A stretch of DNA of 64,000 bases, from the NCBI GenBank assembly GCA_905215345.1, contig CAJMPR010000007.1, positions 135,539 through 199,538 of the forward strand, given 5' to 3'. The position numbers were made by a program, and so were the translations under genes. The DNA comes from an uncultured bacterium. Its GTDB lineage: Bacteria; Bacteroidota; Bacteroidia; Bacteroidales; Bacteroidaceae. The notes beneath the pieces are model-generated. The model was not told where the DNA came from and did no database searches. It saw nothing but the letters and a program-made list of their open reading frames with translations. Positions 61,812 to 64,000 of the stretch are shown here, piece by piece (the first letter of the stretch is position 1; each line of letters opens with the position of its first letter).

Positions 61812-62639
61812 CTATGTTGGCTTTACAAAAGGCTCGCCGTCGGGACGTACGTCACCGTTTTCAGAACTCATGTCGAAAAGATAGGACTGGTTGGCTTTGA
61901 CATCGGCGGCTGCGCGGGATAGCTTCTTTTTGTTGGAGGTGGTAAGGGACATGGAGTATCTGGGGGGGAGTACATAATACACTCCATTTTTCACGACACT
62001 GCCTGATGCGGTGGTGATGTTGAAACTGCCGTTGGCAGGCTGTGTGTCTACGCTTTTGGGAACCTCAAAACTACTGTTAGTAACGGTATTGGAAGCGCTT
62101 ATTCCGACTACTTCCAACCGCACCAGCGCGCTTTGGAATTTTAGCGGAATGGCGGCGGTAGAGGCTGTAACTGTGATGCCCGTGGCGGCGGCTTTCGTTA
62201 TGATGCTGTTCGCGGCAGGGGTCAGGATATTGCCGGACAGAGTGCCTTTGGCATAAAGGGCTTCTATATTGACGGTGGCACCTGCGGGGGCGGAGAGAGC
62301 CGGGTCGGGTGCGCTCCAAGTGCCGTTGCTGCCGCTACTTGTGTATGTGGTGGTGGAGTAGGCATACGTGGTGGTTCCGTTCAGGATGATTGTTGCGGCA
62401 AGATATATCTTGTCGCCATTCTCCCACGTTAAGGCTGTGCCCGAATCTGCGACGCGGGTGTGGGGACCTCCCGTTGCTTCCACAAAGGGTACGGTCTCGC
62501 CTATGGCGATAGTAAGGGGCTGTGGGTCGGCAGAGGGCAACTCGTCTTGTTCCGTGCAGGCGGCACAGAGTCCTAAGAGGCTCAGGCTGCATATGCTGAG
62601 CGTGCTGTACAAGGTGTGTAAGATATACTTTTTCATCAT
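61812..62639 (-). CDS. Fimbrillin-family lipoprotein
   Basis: 275 residues. Lipoprotein signal ending LCAAC (Cys28; ATG 62636 also possible), then an extracellular beta-sandwich with the fimbrillin patterns GTALTWENGDKIYLAAT, YAKGTLSGNI and VRLEVVGISA, and a C-terminal strand pattern. Such proteins are pilus subunits or related surface lipoproteins that are matured by removal of an N-terminal strand. It looks more GC-rich than the genes to its left. Next to the GLUG protein, 25 bp away, probably one transcript. Confidence 0.8.
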   Translation of the reverse strand: MMKKYILHTLYSTLSICSLSLLGLCAACTEQDELPSADPQPLTIAIGETVPFVEATGGPHTRVADSGTALTWENGDKIYLAATIILNGTTTYAYSTTTYTSSGSNGTWSAPDPALSAPAGATVNIEALYAKGTLSGNILTPAANSIITKAAATGITVTASTAAIPLKFQSALVRLEVVGISASNTVTNSSFEVPKSVDTQPANGSFNITTASGSVVKNGVYYVLPPRYSMSLTTSNKKKLSRAAADVKANQSYLFDMSSENGDVRPDGEPFVKPT

Positions 62640-62664
62640 TGCTATGCTGTTCTTGGGGTAAGAG

Positions 62665-64000
62665 TTATTGTTTATTCAATATATCGTAGTTTATTTCGGG
62701 ATGCCCCTCAACGGTCGTAGTACTCTTCCAGAATGTTTGGTTATTCCATGTCTGTTCTTTGCTATCTATTAAATATAAATTGGTGAGAGGGTCATACTTT
62801 ACGAACTTAAATTTTTCGTATGATGATCTATTGTTATTTCTCATAAGGCCTATTACTGCATTCGGAGGCATTGTTTGGTAATAAAAATAGTCTTGTATTG
62901 TACCTGTTCCAGAGGGTGAGAAATAGTAGATGGGCAAATTCCTAAAATCAAGCTTCAGAGTGGATAAGCTCTGGCCGTCTCCATAACATTGAAGTATATT
63001 ACTTCCTCCTATTTTGCCGGCAAAACCGGCAATATAATAATCGGGCATAGTAGTACTGCTACCCTGTAGAGCGGGATGTGTGAAAGTAATGGGCGTATAG
63101 GTGTAGCAAGATACACATGCGGAGTTACGATCGTTGGCATAACCTATAAAACCGCCTACGTACAATTCTTTGGGGGTGTTGTCCGGGGCGGGGTCCCCAT
63201 CATTGAAAGAGATATTTATTCCTCCCGTAGAATAAGAACCGTTAATCTCGAGGTAGCTGTAACTATCACTGCCATCACTGCCTACGAATCCTCCCACCCT
63301 GATATTATGCTGCTTGGGCGCATTAAAATTTCCCAAGTTTATGTTGCCCGAAGAACGGCAGGATACGATACCGGCTATGGATGCATATCCTATGAGTCCT
63401 CCTACATAACAGGTATAATATGAGGGATCTGAGTTGCCGATGATAATTCCGTTTTCTCCTATATTAACATCAGAACGACAGAAAGATATGTGGGTCATGA
63501 CTTTTACACATCCTATTAATCCGCCTGTTGCATATATCGTGCCATCATTTGAAGGATAGCAAGGAACTGTCCCTATTTTTCCGGTGGCGGAACAGGCTGT
63601 TATGTCTCCTCCCTCTACTTGTCCCACTAATGCCCCTGTATATGGCTGGGGTACATCTAGTGTAATATCTACATTCCGTAGATGTATGCCCACCAGAGTG
63701 CCATTGCTAATACCGAAAAGGCCGATATTGGTCTTATAGTCATGGCGGCAATTTATCTTCAAATTACTTATGGTGTGGCCGTTCCCGTTATAAGTTCCAC
63801 TAAAAGTTCGATAATCTCTTCCTATCGGATACCAGTCTTCGGCGTCTCGGGAATAGTCGGTACTGCTTGCGAGGTCTTGCAAGTCGATATCGGCTACTTG
63901 TATGGCTTTCTTAGTCATGCCAGGGCCGCTATTTACATCATCACGGAACTTGGCAAGGTCTTCGGCGGTGGCTATAACATAGTCGTAGCCCTCATAGCTG
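62665..64000 (-). CDS. GLUG-repeat surface protein (5' end outside window)
   Basis: The frame is open to the right edge; an ATG at 63918 is probably internal, because the codons upstream (YVIATAEDLAKFRDDVNSG) read as protein that belongs to the same domain. Six GLUG-type repeats follow, each with G-G/A-L/F-x-G (GALVGQVEGG, GGLIGCVKVM, GGLIGYASIA, GGFVGSDGSD, GGFIGYANDR, AGFAGKIGGS) at intervals of 35-50 residues, as in IgA-protease-like adhesins. The C terminus lacks an obvious sorting domain. Likely secreted or surface bound; function unknown. Confidence 0.8.
   Translation of the reverse strand, partial: SYEGYDYVIATAEDLAKFRDDVNSGPGMTKKAIQVADIDLQDLASSTDYSRDAEDWYPIGRDYRTFSGTYNGNGHTISNLKINCRHDYKTNIGLFGISNGTLVGIHLRNVDITLDVPQPYTGALVGQVEGGDITACSATGKIGTVPCYPSNDGTIYATGGLIGCVKVMTHISFCRSDVNIGENGIIIGNSDPSYYTCYVGGLIGYASIAGIVSCRSSGNINLGNFNAPKQHNIRVGGFVGSDGSDSYSYLEINGSYSTGGINISFNDGDPAPDNTPKELYVGGFIGYANDRNSACVSCYTYTPITFTHPALQGSSTTMPDYYIAGFAGKIGGSNILQCYGDGQSLSTLKLDFRNLPIYYFSPSGTGTIQDYFYYQTMPPNAVIGLMRNNNRSSYEKFKFVKYDPLTNLYLIDSKEQTWNNQTFWKSTTTVEGHPEINYDILNKQ

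Overview
The window looks like part of a Bacteroides (order Bacteroidales) chromosome. Starts lack Shine-Dalgarno sequences, many genes are preceded by the Bacteroides -7 box TAnnTTTG (sometimes with TTTG about 19 bp upstream), and the gene content fits: fused BioB-BioA, S16 with a long Ala/Glu/Lys tail, LruC-domain lipoprotein, fimbrillin and GLUG proteins, TlpA/DUF4369 lipoprotein. Everything here comes from reading the sequence; no database search was run.

Layout. 1-5.1 kb: two MacB/FtsX-type ABC permeases (the first cut by the window edge) and a sensor histidine kinase with a periplasmic substrate-binding-like sensor. 5.2-10.5 kb: an L-fucose-isomerase-fold protein, a PLP aminotransferase, a LolC/E-type permease and a membrane glycosyltransferase. 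10.7-16.4 kb: a complete late biotin operon on the minus strand, bioBA-bioF-bioG-bioC-bioD, behind a long leader and a very regular array of six palindromes. 16.9-19.6 kb: anaerobic ribonucleotide reductase nrdD-nrdG. 19.9-21.05 kb: a cobalamin riboswitch in front of a MetE-like protein whose zinc site appears lost. 21.1-24.4 kb: TlpA-like lipoprotein, rpsP, NhaC-type antiporter. 24.5-29.7 kb: hexuronate catabolism (altronate dehydratase, KDG kinase, KDPG aldolase) with a LacI regulator, a candidate operator pair, a MITE-like hairpin and a candidate small RNA.

29.9-49.8 kb: a large exopolysaccharide locus arranged as two convergent blocks. The plus block holds four GT2 transferases, an asparagine-synthetase-like protein without the Cys nucleophile, a Wzx flippase and an acyltransferase, behind an A-rich leader carrying repeated AGGTAA motifs. 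The minus block starts with a CheY-like regulator and an initiating sugar transferase fused to a pseudo-receiver, then a TolC-like outer-membrane protein, a Wzz/PCP with degenerate kinase domain, a Wzy-like polymerase, one GT2, two GT4 and a phosphoribosyltransferase-HAD fusion. 50-52.4 kb: LruC-domain lipoprotein. 52.7-53.7 kb: type I asparaginase. 53.9-60.5 kb: complete trp operon trpB-E-G-D-C-F-A, controlled by an attenuator whose 19-residue leader peptide has two adjacent Trp codons. 60.9-61.7 kb: a 35-residue membrane peptide and a DUF308/HdeD-like protein. 61.8-64 kb: fimbrillin-like lipoprotein and a GLUG-repeat surface protein cut by the right edge.

A recurring theme is families of short AT-rich or palindromic repeats lying directly against gene ends. 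One family supplies the last codons and stop of three unrelated enzymes (BioF, BioBA and TrpB all end in SYKL); others supply the stop regions of BioD and TrpA.
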